This document shows, one piece after another, positions 17,560 through 25,647 of a DNA stretch of 64,000 nucleotides (positions are counted from its first letter, which is position 1; the number at the start of each line of letters is the position of its first letter). Under the pieces are notes generated by a model. The model saw nothing but the letters and a program-made list of their open reading frames with translations. It was not told where the DNA came from and ran no database searches. Source of the stretch: Kaistella antarctica (GTDB taxonomy: Bacteria; Bacteroidota; Bacteroidia; Flavobacteriales; Weeksellaceae); the NCBI RefSeq assembly GCF_900109615.1, contig NZ_FOIX01000004.1, forward strand, positions 434,001-498,000. The letters are read 5' to 3'. The translations under genes and the position numbers were made by a program.

Positions 17560-17697
17560 TTCTGCTAACAAGGTATTTATATTAGCGGGTTTGAAGTTCC
17601 TATCATCAAGATTTTTGCTAATTGTTCAATTTGTTATATTTACAAAGACTTGTTATAAAAAGTCCCCGCCTGCATAAATACCCAACCGTTATCTGCA
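17560..17697 (+). repeat. Array site 3
   Basis: The core runs from AAC (17567-17569) to GTT (17688-17690). The arms are GGTATTTATATTAGCGGG and CCCCGCCTGCATAAATACCC. The loop has the shared TTGTTATATTTACAAAGACT. Confidence 0.85.
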
Positions 17698-17721
17698 ATG
17701 TCACAAAAATGACCGTAAACA

Positions 17722-18537
17722 ATGAAAAAATTAAAATATTTCCTTTTCCTTACTCTAGCAAATATTGCTTTTGCACAAAATAAATTATTTTTATACGAAT
17801 ATAAATTCATTTCTGATTCAACAAATAATCAAAATTTGAAAGATGAAATAATGGTTTTGAATATTCAAAAAGATAGATCTGAATTTTATAGTTCCGAAAG
17901 ATATGCTTCTGATTCAACGCAGTTAGCAGAAAGTAAGAAAGGAATTATGTCGATGGGATTTAATAAAGAAATGATTAGTGATAGAGTAATAAAGTATCCT
18001 AATTCAAATCTCATCAACTATATAACTTTTATGTCTTGGGATAAATTTTTTGTTAAGCAAGACATTGATTTAAAATGGAATTTAGAAAATGAATTCTCAA
18101 AAATATTAAATTATGATGTCCAAAAAGCAACAACCGAATTTGCTGGTAGAAAATGGATTGCATGGTTTACTAATGAAATCCCAATTCAAGATGGGCCATA
18201 TAAATTCAAAAACCTTCCAGGTTTAATTCTGAAAGTTGAAGATTCCAATAAAAATCACAGTTTTGAACTAATAGGAATAAAAAGTGCGACTACCGAATTT
18301 GAGTATCCAAATTTGAATAATTATACAGAATATTATTTGAGTTATGACCAATATGTAAAAAAAATAAAGAATTATCGACAAAATCCAACAGCTGATTTAG
18401 TTGGTAAAATACCAGACCAAAGAGATTCAAATGGAAATTTTAGAACTTCTACACAAATAATAAAAGAATTAAATAATCAGTGGTTAGAACGTTTAAAAAA
18501 AGATAATAATATAATCGAAATTGACCTGCTAAAATAA
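17722..18537 (+). CDS. Cassette 4: GLPGLI family protein
   Basis: The 271-residue protein has a signal peptide (MKKLKYFLFLTLANIAFAQ) and the motif FKNLPGLILKVED (about residues 166-178), which gives the GLPGLI family its name. It also has the typical TTEFAGRKWIAWFTNEIPIQDGPYKF stretch before it. The family is common in Flavobacteriia, exported, and of unknown function. Its unit ends are complementary over 13 of 15 positions. Confidence 0.93.
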   Translation: MKKLKYFLFLTLANIAFAQNKLFLYEYKFISDSTNNQNLKDEIMVLNIQKDRSEFYSSERYASDSTQLAESKKGIMSMGFNKEMISDRVIKYPNSNLINYITFMSWDKFFVKQDIDLKWNLENEFSKILNYDVQKATTEFAGRKWIAWFTNEIPIQDGPYKFKNLPGLILKVEDSNKNHSFELIGIKSATTEFEYPNLNNYTEYYLSYDQYVKKIKNYRQNPTADLVGKIPDQRDSNGNFRTSTQIIKELNNQWLERLKKDNNIIEIDLLK

Positions 18538-18684
18538 GACACAGCAGATAACAAAGTATTTCTATTAGCGGGTCGAAAGTTCCTATCGTCGACATTTTGT
18601 TAATTGTTCAATTTGCTATATTTACAAAGACTTGTTATAAAAGTCCCCGCCAACAGAAATACCCAATCGTTGTACGACATTTTA
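18538..18684 (+). repeat. Array site 4
   Basis: The core runs from AAC (18550-18552) to GTT (18669-18671). The left arm AAGTATTTCTATTAGCGGG pairs with CCCCGCCAACAGAAATACCC. Confidence 0.85.
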
Positions 18685-18698
18685 AATAAAAACCGATT

Positions 18699-19106
18699 AT
18701 GAAAAAACTAATATTGATTTTTGGAATTTTAACTTTTTCACTAATTTTAACAGATTGTTCCCGTGAAAATGAAAGCAGTAACAGTGCAGAAATTAAAATT
18801 AATCCGCCGAATTGGATTCAAGGAACTTGGCTTCTTGAAAATCCTAATACAAATATTGGCTTCCGATTTACTACAAACGACGTAGTGATAATCCAATCGG
18901 GCGCTGAGTTAAGTCAAAGAGGACAATTAGAATTATTTAAAAATTCTGGACAAAGTGTTTCTGCAAGTAATGAATCTTCTGAAAATATTTATAAACTTAT
19001 TTCAAATTTTCCTGGAGGTCAAACTACAATCTACTCTTTCACAAAAATTTCAAATACTAAAATTAAATGGGATGCAGTAACTAATTCTGTTTATACAAAA
19101 CAATAA
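18699..19106 (+). CDS. Cassette 5, first gene: lipoprotein
   Basis: This 135-residue protein has a lipoprotein signal with lipobox ILTDC (Cys at about residue 20), then a short linker and a beta-rich domain starting NWIQGTWLLENPNTNIGFRF. The W-GTW opening is like that of lipocalin-like lipoproteins of Bacteroidota. It is followed 4 bp later by a second lipoprotein of similar size, so this unit holds two genes. Confidence 0.78.
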   Translation: MKKLILIFGILTFSLILTDCSRENESSNSAEIKINPPNWIQGTWLLENPNTNIGFRFTTNDVVIIQSGAELSQRGQLELFKNSGQSVSASNESSENIYKLISNFPGGQTTIYSFTKISNTKIKWDAVTNSVYTKQ

Positions 19107-19110
19107 AATA

Positions 19111-19497
19111 ATGCTTAAAAAAATACTATTTTTTACGATTGCTATATTATTAATTGGTTGTGGGAGAGATGAGAATCAAACTAATCAGACCAGTGAAAAT
19201 AATGAGACAAAATTAGAAGGCGTTTGGTTCTTACAAAACAATAGTAATGGTTCAAAATTAACTTTTGAAAAAAGCAATTTTACAATAAAATCTGGAACTG
19301 TAACAATAAATGGAACTTTTCATATATTAAATAATAAGATTACTGGCCAAACAATCAGTCGTAGTGGAGCGAACAGCAATGGACTTCAACCTGATAATTT
19401 TACTGGTAACTTTGAAATTTCAAACAACAGAGTAACATTTACAAATTTTGATGGTAATTGGAGGGCAGTATTTTCGACTTGGTATGGTAAACAATAG
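19111..19497 (+). CDS. Cassette 5, second gene: lipocalin-like lipoprotein
   Basis: This 128-residue protein has a lipoprotein signal with lipobox LLIGC (Cys at about residue 17). The domain LEGVWFLQNNSNGSKLTFEK is followed by turns and strands typical of lipocalin-like or META-like small barrels, and it ends WRAVFSTWYGKQ. It shares the GTW/GVW opening and the terminal KQ with the preceding gene, so the pair may come from an old duplication. The spacing of 4 bp points to translational coupling. Confidence 0.78.
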   Translation: MLKKILFFTIAILLIGCGRDENQTNQTSENNETKLEGVWFLQNNSNGSKLTFEKSNFTIKSGTVTINGTFHILNNKITGQTISRSGANSNGLQPDNFTGNFEISNNRVTFTNFDGNWRAVFSTWYGKQ

Positions 19498-19507
19498 CCT
19501 ATAAAAA

Positions 19508-19652
19508 AAACATCCTACAACACTGTATTTCTATTACGGGTCGGAAGTCCCTATCATAAAGGTTTTCGCTAATTGATCAATTTGTTATATTTACAAAGAC
19601 TTGTTATAAGAAAACCCCCCAACATAAATACCCAACCGTCAGCTGTAATAAA
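19508..19652 (+). repeat. Array site 5
   Basis: The core runs from AAC (19519-19521) to GTC (19638-19640), where GTT has changed to GTC. Arms are TGTATTTCTATTACGGG and CCCCCCAACATAAATACCC. Confidence 0.8.
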
Positions 19653-19676
19653 AATCAAATCGTCCCCAAAAAATTA

Positions 19677-20474
19677 ATGAGTATAATTAAAGCATTTTTA
19701 TATACAGTTTTAGCGTTTGTATTTTGGACAACAATTCAACTCGCAATACTTCTTCCGATTAAATATTTGATTGGAGAACCAGATGATTTCACTCATCTAT
19801 TTGGAATAACTAAAATTGTATCTGTTGTTGGAGCATTTTTACTCATTTATTTTTTCTTTTGGAAACCAAATTTTGATTTTAAAAAAGCTCTTAAAGTTCA
19901 GAATTATAATCCTCGAATATATTTGTATTTACCTCTAATTGGAATTGGTTTGTTACTAATAAATAAACCTTTTTGGGATTTCAATAAAATAATGGAATAT
20001 TTTCAAGGAATTTCTACAAATGATAACTTTGTTAGTTCTAACAATAATATTGCTTTAATCTACAGTCTGATTTCCACATTATTAATAGCACCAATAGTAG
20101 AGGAACTATTTTACAGAAAATTTTTATTAGATAGATTGTTAGAAAAGAATAAACCGATTTTAGCAATAATTGTTTCAAGTATCTGCTTTTCAATAATGCA
20201 TATTGAAACACCAAATAATTTAACACCGACTTTCATAAGCGGAATTATACTCGGAATAATATATTTTAAAACTAAAAAAACCGGTTATTGTATAATGCTT
20301 CATTTCATTGTAAACTTAATTATAGTTACGACAAACAATATTGGAATCTCTGATGAAAATTGGCTGATTGGTTATAATTTTGACATTTATTATTGGCTAT
20401 CATTTGGAGTTGGAATTATTATAACAGTAATCGGAATGAAGATAATTACTACAGCTAACACCGTATATAATTAA
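19677..20474 (+). CDS. Cassette 6: CPBP family intramembrane protease
   Basis: The 265-residue membrane protein has about seven helices. The CPBP motifs are present: APIVEELFYRKFLLDRL (EExxxR, about residues 139-155), FSIMHIETPNN with the first catalytic His (about 171-181) and CIMLHFIVNL with the second (about 205-214). Such enzymes cleave or process membrane-bound substrates such as prenylated proteins or peptides. The stop codon lies 12 bp inside site 6, beyond the AAC, so the last five residues are encoded by the site itself. Confidence 0.92.
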   Translation: MSIIKAFLYTVLAFVFWTTIQLAILLPIKYLIGEPDDFTHLFGITKIVSVVGAFLLIYFFFWKPNFDFKKALKVQNYNPRIYLYLPLIGIGLLLINKPFWDFNKIMEYFQGISTNDNFVSSNNNIALIYSLISTLLIAPIVEELFYRKFLLDRLLEKNKPILAIIVSSICFSIMHIETPNNLTPTFISGIILGIIYFKTKKTGYCIMLHFIVNLIIVTTNNIGISDENWLIGYNFDIYYWLSFGVGIIITVIGMKIITTANTVYN

Positions 20475-20592
20475 TGGCTAGTTTTATATTACTTACGCAA
20501 ATCCTCGCGGATTTTCTATCTAGTGTTTATTTACTAAATTAGGTGCTTGAACACGCCACTAATCATATACATGAACGTTATGGCCTAGTCGC
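20446..20592 (+). repeat. Array site 6 (GTATATAATTA subtype)
   Basis: The core runs from AAC (20457-20459) to GTT (20577-20579). The left arm CGTATATAATTAATGGC pairs with GCCACTAATCATATAC with one or two mismatches. The primary sequence is unlike sites 2-5 but the length and architecture are the same. Confidence 0.8.
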
Positions 20593-20941
20593 CCCCTACT
20601 TTCCTGCTTCTCACACGCAAAAAATCGCAATGCAAAATTCCCGTTTCCTAAGTTTCTAGAAAATGGATTTTAGGTTCCAAAAGATGTTTAGAATTAAAAC
20701 TTCCAGTTGAAAACTGAGCGCAAATTTTTCCCTTTTCTGAACTTTAAATCTATGTTTTGGAATGCATATTTCCGAATGATGATTAACTAAAAGTTTGCAC
20801 CAACAACACGTTTTCGCTTTTCCACTTTCTCTGAGAAACTTGCGGCAGAACTTCCGCGGATCATTGCGATTTTTTTGCGAAGACGATTTGGTTGTTTAAG
20901 ATATAAAGTCCCTTTTAGATGCGTAGCGACCTAGCCATAAC
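20577..20941 (+). ncRNA. Cassette 7: noncoding unit with a long foldback
   Basis: This 365-bp unit has no ORF over 60 codons on either strand. CGCAAAAAATCGCAATG (20616-20632) pairs with CATTGCGATTTTTTTGCG (20862-20879), AAGTTTCT (20650-20657) with AGAAACTT (20834-20841), and the unit ends GTTATGGCCTAGTCGC and GCGACCTAGCCATAAC with each other. If transcribed it would form a long nested hairpin. Whether it is an RNA gene, a structured DNA or a dead cassette is open. Confidence 0.4.
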
Positions 20942-21076
20942 ATGCGTTTGGCGCGATTGGGAGTTTGTGCTGGAGTTGAAAATTATTTTGTTTTTGGAAT
21001 CTTATTGCTGTATTGAGAATTTAGTTTAATTTAGTTCCCAACCTCGCCAAGCCGCAAACCGTTATGCGACATTGTA
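20926..21076 (+). repeat. Array site 7
   Basis: The core runs from AAC (20939-20941) to GTT (21061-21063). The left arm TGCGTTTGGCGCGATTGGGA pairs with TCCCAACCTCGCCAAGCCGC and the following A. Confidence 0.8.
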
Positions 21077-21086
21077 AAAAAAAGTT

Positions 21087-21680
21087 ATGAATACAAAAAA
21101 TCTCGTATTAATGTTAATCCTGTTTTCTACTTATGGCTTTTCTCAAAAAAGCGATACCGTATTTATAAAAAAGGAAAACGGACACAAGATTTATAAAATA
21201 CAAAATCGCACTTCCGATCTTTATAATGACATTTCAAATTTTAAAGAGTTTGAAAAAGATAATAACGAAAAAATATCGCAGATTGGATTAAATTCAAGAT
21301 GGATACGTATACATAAATACAATGGTAAATATTTTTTATATGGACCTTGTGATTGGTGCAATGATACTAAATTTCAGCTAGGAGATAATTCTATACAAAT
21401 TCGCGGTTGTGAATTAAAAACTTATAAAATAATTTCTGCAAAAAAAATAAATCAGAGAGAATATAAGATTGCTTACGTTCCCTTGTCGGCTAAGAAAAGG
21501 AAAACAGTTTTAAAAATTAAAGAAATTGATTCTCAATATAACATTTACGAATTTTCATATCGTGATGGAATTGACCGATCCAAAATGCTCTTTATTAGAG
21601 ACTCTGATTACAAGAGTTTTGACATAATAAACAACGAATGTAAATATGAAAAATCGCCAGAATTAAAATTTGAAGATTGA
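21087..21680 (+). CDS. Cassette 8: secreted hypothetical protein
   Basis: The 197-residue protein has a signal peptide (MNTKNLVLMLILFSTYGFSQ) and a charged, beta-rich body with the segment YGPCDWCNDTKFQLGD (about residues 90-105), whose two cysteines in CDWC could form a disulfide or bind metal. No family is recognised. The unit ends share the identical 13-nt complement TATGCGACATTGT and ACAATGTCGCATA, with a 3-nt offset at the left AAC. Confidence 0.72.
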   Translation: MNTKNLVLMLILFSTYGFSQKSDTVFIKKENGHKIYKIQNRTSDLYNDISNFKEFEKDNNEKISQIGLNSRWIRIHKYNGKYFLYGPCDWCNDTKFQLGDNSIQIRGCELKTYKIISAKKINQREYKIAYVPLSAKKRKTVLKIKEIDSQYNIYEFSYRDGIDRSKMLFIRDSDYKSFDIINNECKYEKSPELKFED

Positions 21681-21683
21681 AAC

Positions 21684-21818
21684 AATGTCGCATAGCAACG
21701 TATTTCTATGTCGGAAGTTCCTATCATCAAGATTTTGCTAATTGTTCAATTTGGTATATTTACAGAGACTTGTTATAAAAGGCCCCGCCAACAGAAATAC
21801 CCAACCGTTATGCGTTAT
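21684..21818 (+). repeat. Array site 8
   Basis: The core runs from AAC (21697-21699) to GTT (21807-21809). The left arm is shortened (GTATTTCTATGTCGG lacks ATTAGCG), making this the shortest core (113 bp). The right arm CCCCGCCAACAGAAATACCC is intact. Confidence 0.82.
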
Positions 21819-21821
21819 TTT

Positions 21822-22328
21822 ATGAAAACGATGCGCCAACAAATATTAGTATTGATTTTACCAATCATTTTCTTGCTTGTATTTTTTAATACATCTACAA
21901 ATACAATTTTGACTTTCGTGTTAGGATTAACATATTTTACTATACTCTTATTGATTTCTTTTCTATTATTATTAATCGACTTAATACGTAAAACTAATTA
22001 TAGAATACTACCATCTAAAATATTACTGACAAGTTTAGCCGCAATGATTTTAGGAATATTTGCAATAAAATTCCAAAAACAACTTAACAAGGGAAATGCT
22101 GAAAAATTAATAAGCGAAATTGAATATTACAAAAAAGAAAATGGAAAATATCCAAATAAATATCAGGTGAAAATTCCCAAATCGATCAATGGAATTAAAA
22201 TTACGGATATGGAATATATTCTTAATTCAAAGGTTTATAAGAATGATTACGTCATAAAATATTTTGATGGTTATATGTATGAAAAATTATACTTTTCAAA
22301 CAGCAAAAAATGGCATGTTGATGACTGA
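21822..22328 (+). CDS. Cassette 9: membrane protein with pilin-like soluble tail
   Basis: This is a 168-residue protein with three hydrophobic helices (about residues 6-22, 28-50 and 65-82), then an exported tail with EYYKKENGKYPNKYQVK, a stretch like that of type II pseudopilins just after their helix. I do not recognise the family. The reading frame is open back to 21708, but those codons translate array site 8, so I chose the ATG at 21822; 21810 and 21831 are alternatives. Confidence 0.65.
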   Translation: MKTMRQQILVLILPIIFLLVFFNTSTNTILTFVLGLTYFTILLLISFLLLLIDLIRKTNYRILPSKILLTSLAAMILGIFAIKFQKQLNKGNAEKLISEIEYYKKENGKYPNKYQVKIPKSINGIKITDMEYILNSKVYKNDYVIKYFDGYMYEKLYFSNSKKWHVDD

Positions 22329-22332
22329 AAAA

Positions 22333-22474
22333 AACACCACATAGCAAGATATTTCTATTAGCAAGTCGGAATTTATATCATAAAGATTCTCGCTAATTGT
22401 TCAATTTGGTATATTTACAAAAACCTGTTATAAAAGGCACCGCCAAGAGAAATACCCAACCGTTAGCGGTCATT
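22333..22474 (+). repeat. Array site 9
   Basis: The core runs from AAG (22346-22348, AAC in other sites) to GTT (22462-22464). Arms are GATATTTCTATTAGCAAG and CACCGCCAAGAGAAATACCC. Confidence 0.8.
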
Positions 22475-22513
22475 GTAAAACGGCATCAAGAATTTTAAAA
22501 ACAAAAGAAATAA

Positions 22514-23038
22514 ATGCCTAAAAATATTGAAACACAAAATCTGCATCTTATTTGTTGCGACAAACAAACATTGGAATTTGCTCTTGCAGGTGATTCGGAA
22601 TTAGCGGAGCATTTAAATGTTATTGTTTCTGAAAACTGGACTGAGTTTGGTTCGAGAGCGCTCCAATACTCATTAGACAAGTTAAATTCGGCAGAAAGCG
22701 AAAAAGGATGGTGGTCGTATTTGCCTATACACAAATTAGATAACAAACTGATAGGACTTTGTGGATATAAAGGACAGCCCAACGTAGAAGGGCAAGTTGA
22801 AATTGGATATGAAATTAAAGTTGAATATAGGAATAAAGGCTTTGCCACTGAATTAGCAAAAGCACTTATTGAAAATGCTTTTAATTTCGAAACTGTGCAT
22901 TCAATTCAAGCGCATACCTTAGGACATTTCAATTCTTCTACCAAAGTTCTCTCAAATTGTGGATTTAAGAAGATAGACGAAGCTGACGGAAAGGAACTTG
23001 GAATTTTATGGAAGTGGGAATTAAAAAGGAACAATTAA
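22514..23038 (+). CDS. Cassette 10: GNAT family N-acetyltransferase
   Basis: This 174-residue enzyme has the GNAT acetyl-CoA binding motif VEYRNKGFATELAKALIENAF (about residues 111-131) and the N-terminal IETQNLHLICCDKQ of the RimJ/RimL-like group. The C-terminal NSSTKVLSNCGFKKI (about 146-160) is the RimJ-type N-x-x-S-x-x-V-x-x-x-x-G-F element. The substrate may be a ribosomal protein, an antibiotic or another amine and cannot be told from sequence. GNATs are frequent cargo of integron cassettes. Unit ends GTTAGCGGT and ACCGCGAAC are complementary at 8 of 9. Confidence 0.9.
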   Translation: MPKNIETQNLHLICCDKQTLEFALAGDSELAEHLNVIVSENWTEFGSRALQYSLDKLNSAESEKGWWSYLPIHKLDNKLIGLCGYKGQPNVEGQVEIGYEIKVEYRNKGFATELAKALIENAFNFETVHSIQAHTLGHFNSSTKVLSNCGFKKIDEADGKELGILWKWELKRNN

Positions 23039-23054
23039 CGAGAAGAAAGCAACG

Positions 23055-23192
23055 TACCGCGAACAGCTTTTTGGCAAAAGTGGCGGTTCAGAACTCAGCA
23101 TATACATTTGTGGTCAATTAAATTTTGGTTCTGCGCGTCAACATTTGTGGTAAAATTGCCAACTTAGTAAAGCCACAAATGGTTAGCTGGAA
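23055..23192 (+). repeat. Array site 10 (AAGCCACAAA subtype)
   Basis: The core runs from AAC (23062-23064) to GTT (23182-23184). Its right arm TTAGTAAAGCCACAAATGG is like that of site 1 (AAAGCCACAAAACG). ACATTTGTGG occurs twice in the loop (23104 and 23141). The left arm is less regular. Confidence 0.7.
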
Positions 23193-23223
23193 TTTTGTCC
23201 TAACTCACGTATAGAAACTAGTA

Positions 23224-23760
23224 ATGACAATTATTTTAATTTTTTTATTGATTTTTATTTTAATTCCGACAGTATTATTTTTCATTTTTGTGAAGAAATT
23301 TAATGGAATTAAAACAGTATCAATAATTTTATTAGCAACTGTCACAATTTCTATCGGATGTCTTTACATCTTTAAAAAATCAGATGCAGAAGTTATCATT
23401 GAAAAGCTCAATGAATCAAAGCTTCCATTAATCAGTAATTACAAAATAAATAAATCTGTAACTGAAGAAAATTGGGACTATTATTACGAATATGAATTAA
23501 AAATTTCAAATATTGATAAGGAGAAAATAATTAATGAAATTTCCAAGGCAAAGAAGTTTCAAAAATTAAAGGAAAATCAATTTGATGATTATATTAAAAA
23601 TGAATATTTAAAGGAGATTATTAATAATCAAATCCAGCAAAATTATAATATTGATGATCTTTATATTAGAAAAATTTCATTTCCAAATAGTTCTCGTGAA
23701 TTTGAAATTACAATTGATTCAAGAACAAATGAATTAAAAATACTTGATCATTACTTTTAA
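23224..23760 (+). CDS. Cassette 11: membrane-anchored hypothetical protein
   Basis: The 178-residue protein has two N-terminal transmembrane helices (about residues 2-25 and 31-50) and a charged, lysine- and glutamate-rich soluble tail of about 120 residues with helical INEISKAKKFQKLKENQFDDY. No family is recognised. The unit ends GTTAGCTGG and ACGGCTAAC are complementary at 7 of 9. Confidence 0.7.
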   Translation: MTIILIFLLIFILIPTVLFFIFVKKFNGIKTVSIILLATVTISIGCLYIFKKSDAEVIIEKLNESKLPLISNYKINKSVTEENWDYYYEYELKISNIDKEKIINEISKAKKFQKLKENQFDDYIKNEYLKEIINNQIQQNYNIDDLYIRKISFPNSSREFEITIDSRTNELKILDHYF

Positions 23761-23767
23761 TAAAATA

Positions 23768-23900
23768 TACGGCTAACAAATGATTTCTATAGCAGATCGT
23801 AAGCTCCTACCATCAAGATTTTCGCTAATTGCTCAATTTGTTATACGTACAAAGACCTGTTATAAAAAGACCGCAAAAGAATACCCAACCGTTACCAGTC
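23768..23900 (+). repeat. Array site 11
   Basis: The core runs from AAC (23775-23777) to GTT (23891-23893). Arms are TGATTTCTATAGCAGATCG and GACCGCAAAAGAATACCC; both have drifted. Confidence 0.78.
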
Positions 23901-23907
23901 AGCTCAA

Positions 23908-25074
23908 ATGAAGACATTACGTAAAAAAACGATAATGAAAAAAAAGAAAAAGATAGCAATAATTGGAGGTGGAATAGCGGGTTTAACATTTGCCCGAAGT
24001 TTGACCACCAAAGATTATGAAATTCATATTTTCGAGAAAAAAGAAAATTTCAGTGAAATAGGAGCAGCAATCAGCGTATTCCCAAATGCTCTTTGTGTAA
24101 TGGATGATTTGGACTTGTTAGAGGAAATCTTGCAAAATGGCGGACAGTTTAAAACTGTTTATTTAAAGACTAGTAATGGAAAAGTTTTAAGTAAATCCGA
24201 GCCTAAAAGCGACTACCCTGTAATTTGCATCCACCGGGCAGACTTACACCGTATTCTTTTAAAAAATATTGAAGCTCATCTTTACAATAATTACTCTTTA
24301 AAAAATATCGCTCACTTAGATAATGGACAAATTACCATTCAATTTGAAAATGGAGAAGACCGAGTGTTTGATGCTGTAATAGGGGCAGACGGAATTCATT
24401 CCGAAGTTAGGAAACAAATCATCAATGATGGAGAACCAATTTTTAGAGGATACAATATTTGGCGCGGAGTTGTAAAAACGAATTTTGACATAGGCTATGG
24501 TAGCGAAACTTACGGAAAAGGGAAAAGAGTAGGAATTGTCCCCATCAAAGACGGTGTTTATGGTTGGTGGGCGACGTGTAATGAAGCTTATATGCAGGAT
24601 GACAGCCCTGAAGACACAAAGAATAAATTAAACCGTTTATTTGGAGATTGGCATTACCCTATTCCAGACTTAATGAATAATACCGAAGTCATTTTGAAAA
24701 ACAGTTTAATTGACAGAAAACCACATAAAGGATGGTCTAAGGGAAATGCAATTTTACTCGGCGATGCCTCACACCCTACAACACCCAACTTGGGACAAGG
24801 TGGTTGTATGGCTATTGAAGGTGCATACATTTTAGCTAAATCAATTCAGAAATATGGATTGACCAAAAAAGCTTTTAACAGATATGAAGAACTTCAATAT
24901 CCTCGGTCTGAAAACATTGTAAATGAAAGTTTGAAATTGGGTAAAATAGGACAAATTACGAACCCAGTATTAATAATATTAAGGAATTTTGCCCTTAGAG
25001 CAATGCCTTCTAGTGTGGCAATGAAAATGATAGACAAATATTTTTCATACAGAGTTACAAACATTGAAATATAA
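23908..25074 (+). CDS. Cassette 12: FAD-dependent monooxygenase
   Basis: The 388-residue flavoprotein has the FAD motifs of group A monooxygenases: GxGxxG in IAIIGGGIAGLTFARSL (about residues 17-33), the DG motif GADGIHSEVRKQI (about 161-173) and GDASHPTTPNLGQGGCMAIEGA (about 288-309). Its size matches Tet(X), but the sequence is nearer the salicylate-hydroxylase/zeaxanthin-epoxidase group (RGYNIWRGVV). A role in drug inactivation is possible but not shown. Two ATG starts are possible, 23908 and 23935; the second precedes the lysine run before the FAD strand. It is the largest unit (1.2 kb). Confidence 0.92.
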   Translation: MKTLRKKTIMKKKKKIAIIGGGIAGLTFARSLTTKDYEIHIFEKKENFSEIGAAISVFPNALCVMDDLDLLEEILQNGGQFKTVYLKTSNGKVLSKSEPKSDYPVICIHRADLHRILLKNIEAHLYNNYSLKNIAHLDNGQITIQFENGEDRVFDAVIGADGIHSEVRKQIINDGEPIFRGYNIWRGVVKTNFDIGYGSETYGKGKRVGIVPIKDGVYGWWATCNEAYMQDDSPEDTKNKLNRLFGDWHYPIPDLMNNTEVILKNSLIDRKPHKGWSKGNAILLGDASHPTTPNLGQGGCMAIEGAYILAKSIQKYGLTKKAFNRYEELQYPRSENIVNESLKLGKIGQITNPVLIILRNFALRAMPSSVAMKMIDKYFSYRVTNIEI

Positions 25075-25079
25075 AACCG

Positions 25080-25224
25080 ACCTTCTAGCAATGTGTATAA
25101 ATGATACGTGAAATTGTACTAAATTGAAGACTTTAAGCTCGACTCACAGTTTCAGTATGTCTTTAATCAAAAGCTTAACGCTTCGTACTCGCCCACTTTT
25201 ATATACTAATCGTTAGCTATAATT
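25080..25224 (+). repeat. Array site 12 (GTATATAATTA subtype)
   Basis: The core runs from AAT (25090-25092, AAC expected) to GTT (25212-25214). Left GTGTATAAATG pairs loosely with CACTTTTATATAC on the right. It resembles site 6. Confidence 0.65.
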
Positions 25225-25499
25225 CGACGTATTGACAGAAAGAAATTAAAGAAATCTCACAAATTTTCTGAATGAAAATTTAAATGTAATTTTAATTATA
25301 ATATCTTTTGTACTTTTATTTGCGGGTCAATTTTTAACGGTCTGACATTAAGTTGAAAAATTAGACGTAAAAAAATTAGCCATAAAAAAGAAGGAATTAT
25401 CGCCCGTAAAAATTACAGGAGTGAAAACACACTAATAAGCTTAATGGTAATTGTGGGCCATTTTTTAAAGAAAATATTTTAAAAAAGTACTGCAGCTAC
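25212..25499 (+). pseudogene. Cassette 13: decayed unit with gene remnant
   Basis: There is no intact ORF. The frame beginning around 25281 encodes a hydrophobic stretch NLNVILIIISFVLLFAGQFL before a stop, like the helix of a small membrane protein, but in-frame stops lie before and after it. The 288-bp unit is the shortest. It may be a pseudogene of a small membrane protein or noncoding. Confidence 0.4.
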
Positions 25500-25632
25500 A
25501 AAGTATTTCTATTAGCCAGTCGGAAGTTCCTATCATCAATATTTTTGCTAATTGTTAAACTTATTATATTTAGAAACAGCATTTATAGAAATTCCCGTCA
25601 ACAGAAATGCTCAACCATTGTAAAACATTTTG
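25488..25632 (+). repeat. Array site 13
   Basis: The core runs from the drifted AC (25498) to ATT (25617-25619), where GTT has become ATT. Arms AAGTATTTCTATTAGCCAG and TCCCGTCAACAGAAATGC are still recognisable. Confidence 0.75.
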
Positions 25633-25647
25633 ATAAAAACTATACTT

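Noticed and set aside
21708-21821. N-terminal extension of the cassette 9 protein
   Set aside because: These codons translate array site 8; the frame is open by chance and a better ATG lies at 21822.
23908-25074. Tet(X)-type tetracycline destructase
   Set aside because: Length fits, but the motif regions follow the salicylate hydroxylase-like group; no support for tetracycline binding.
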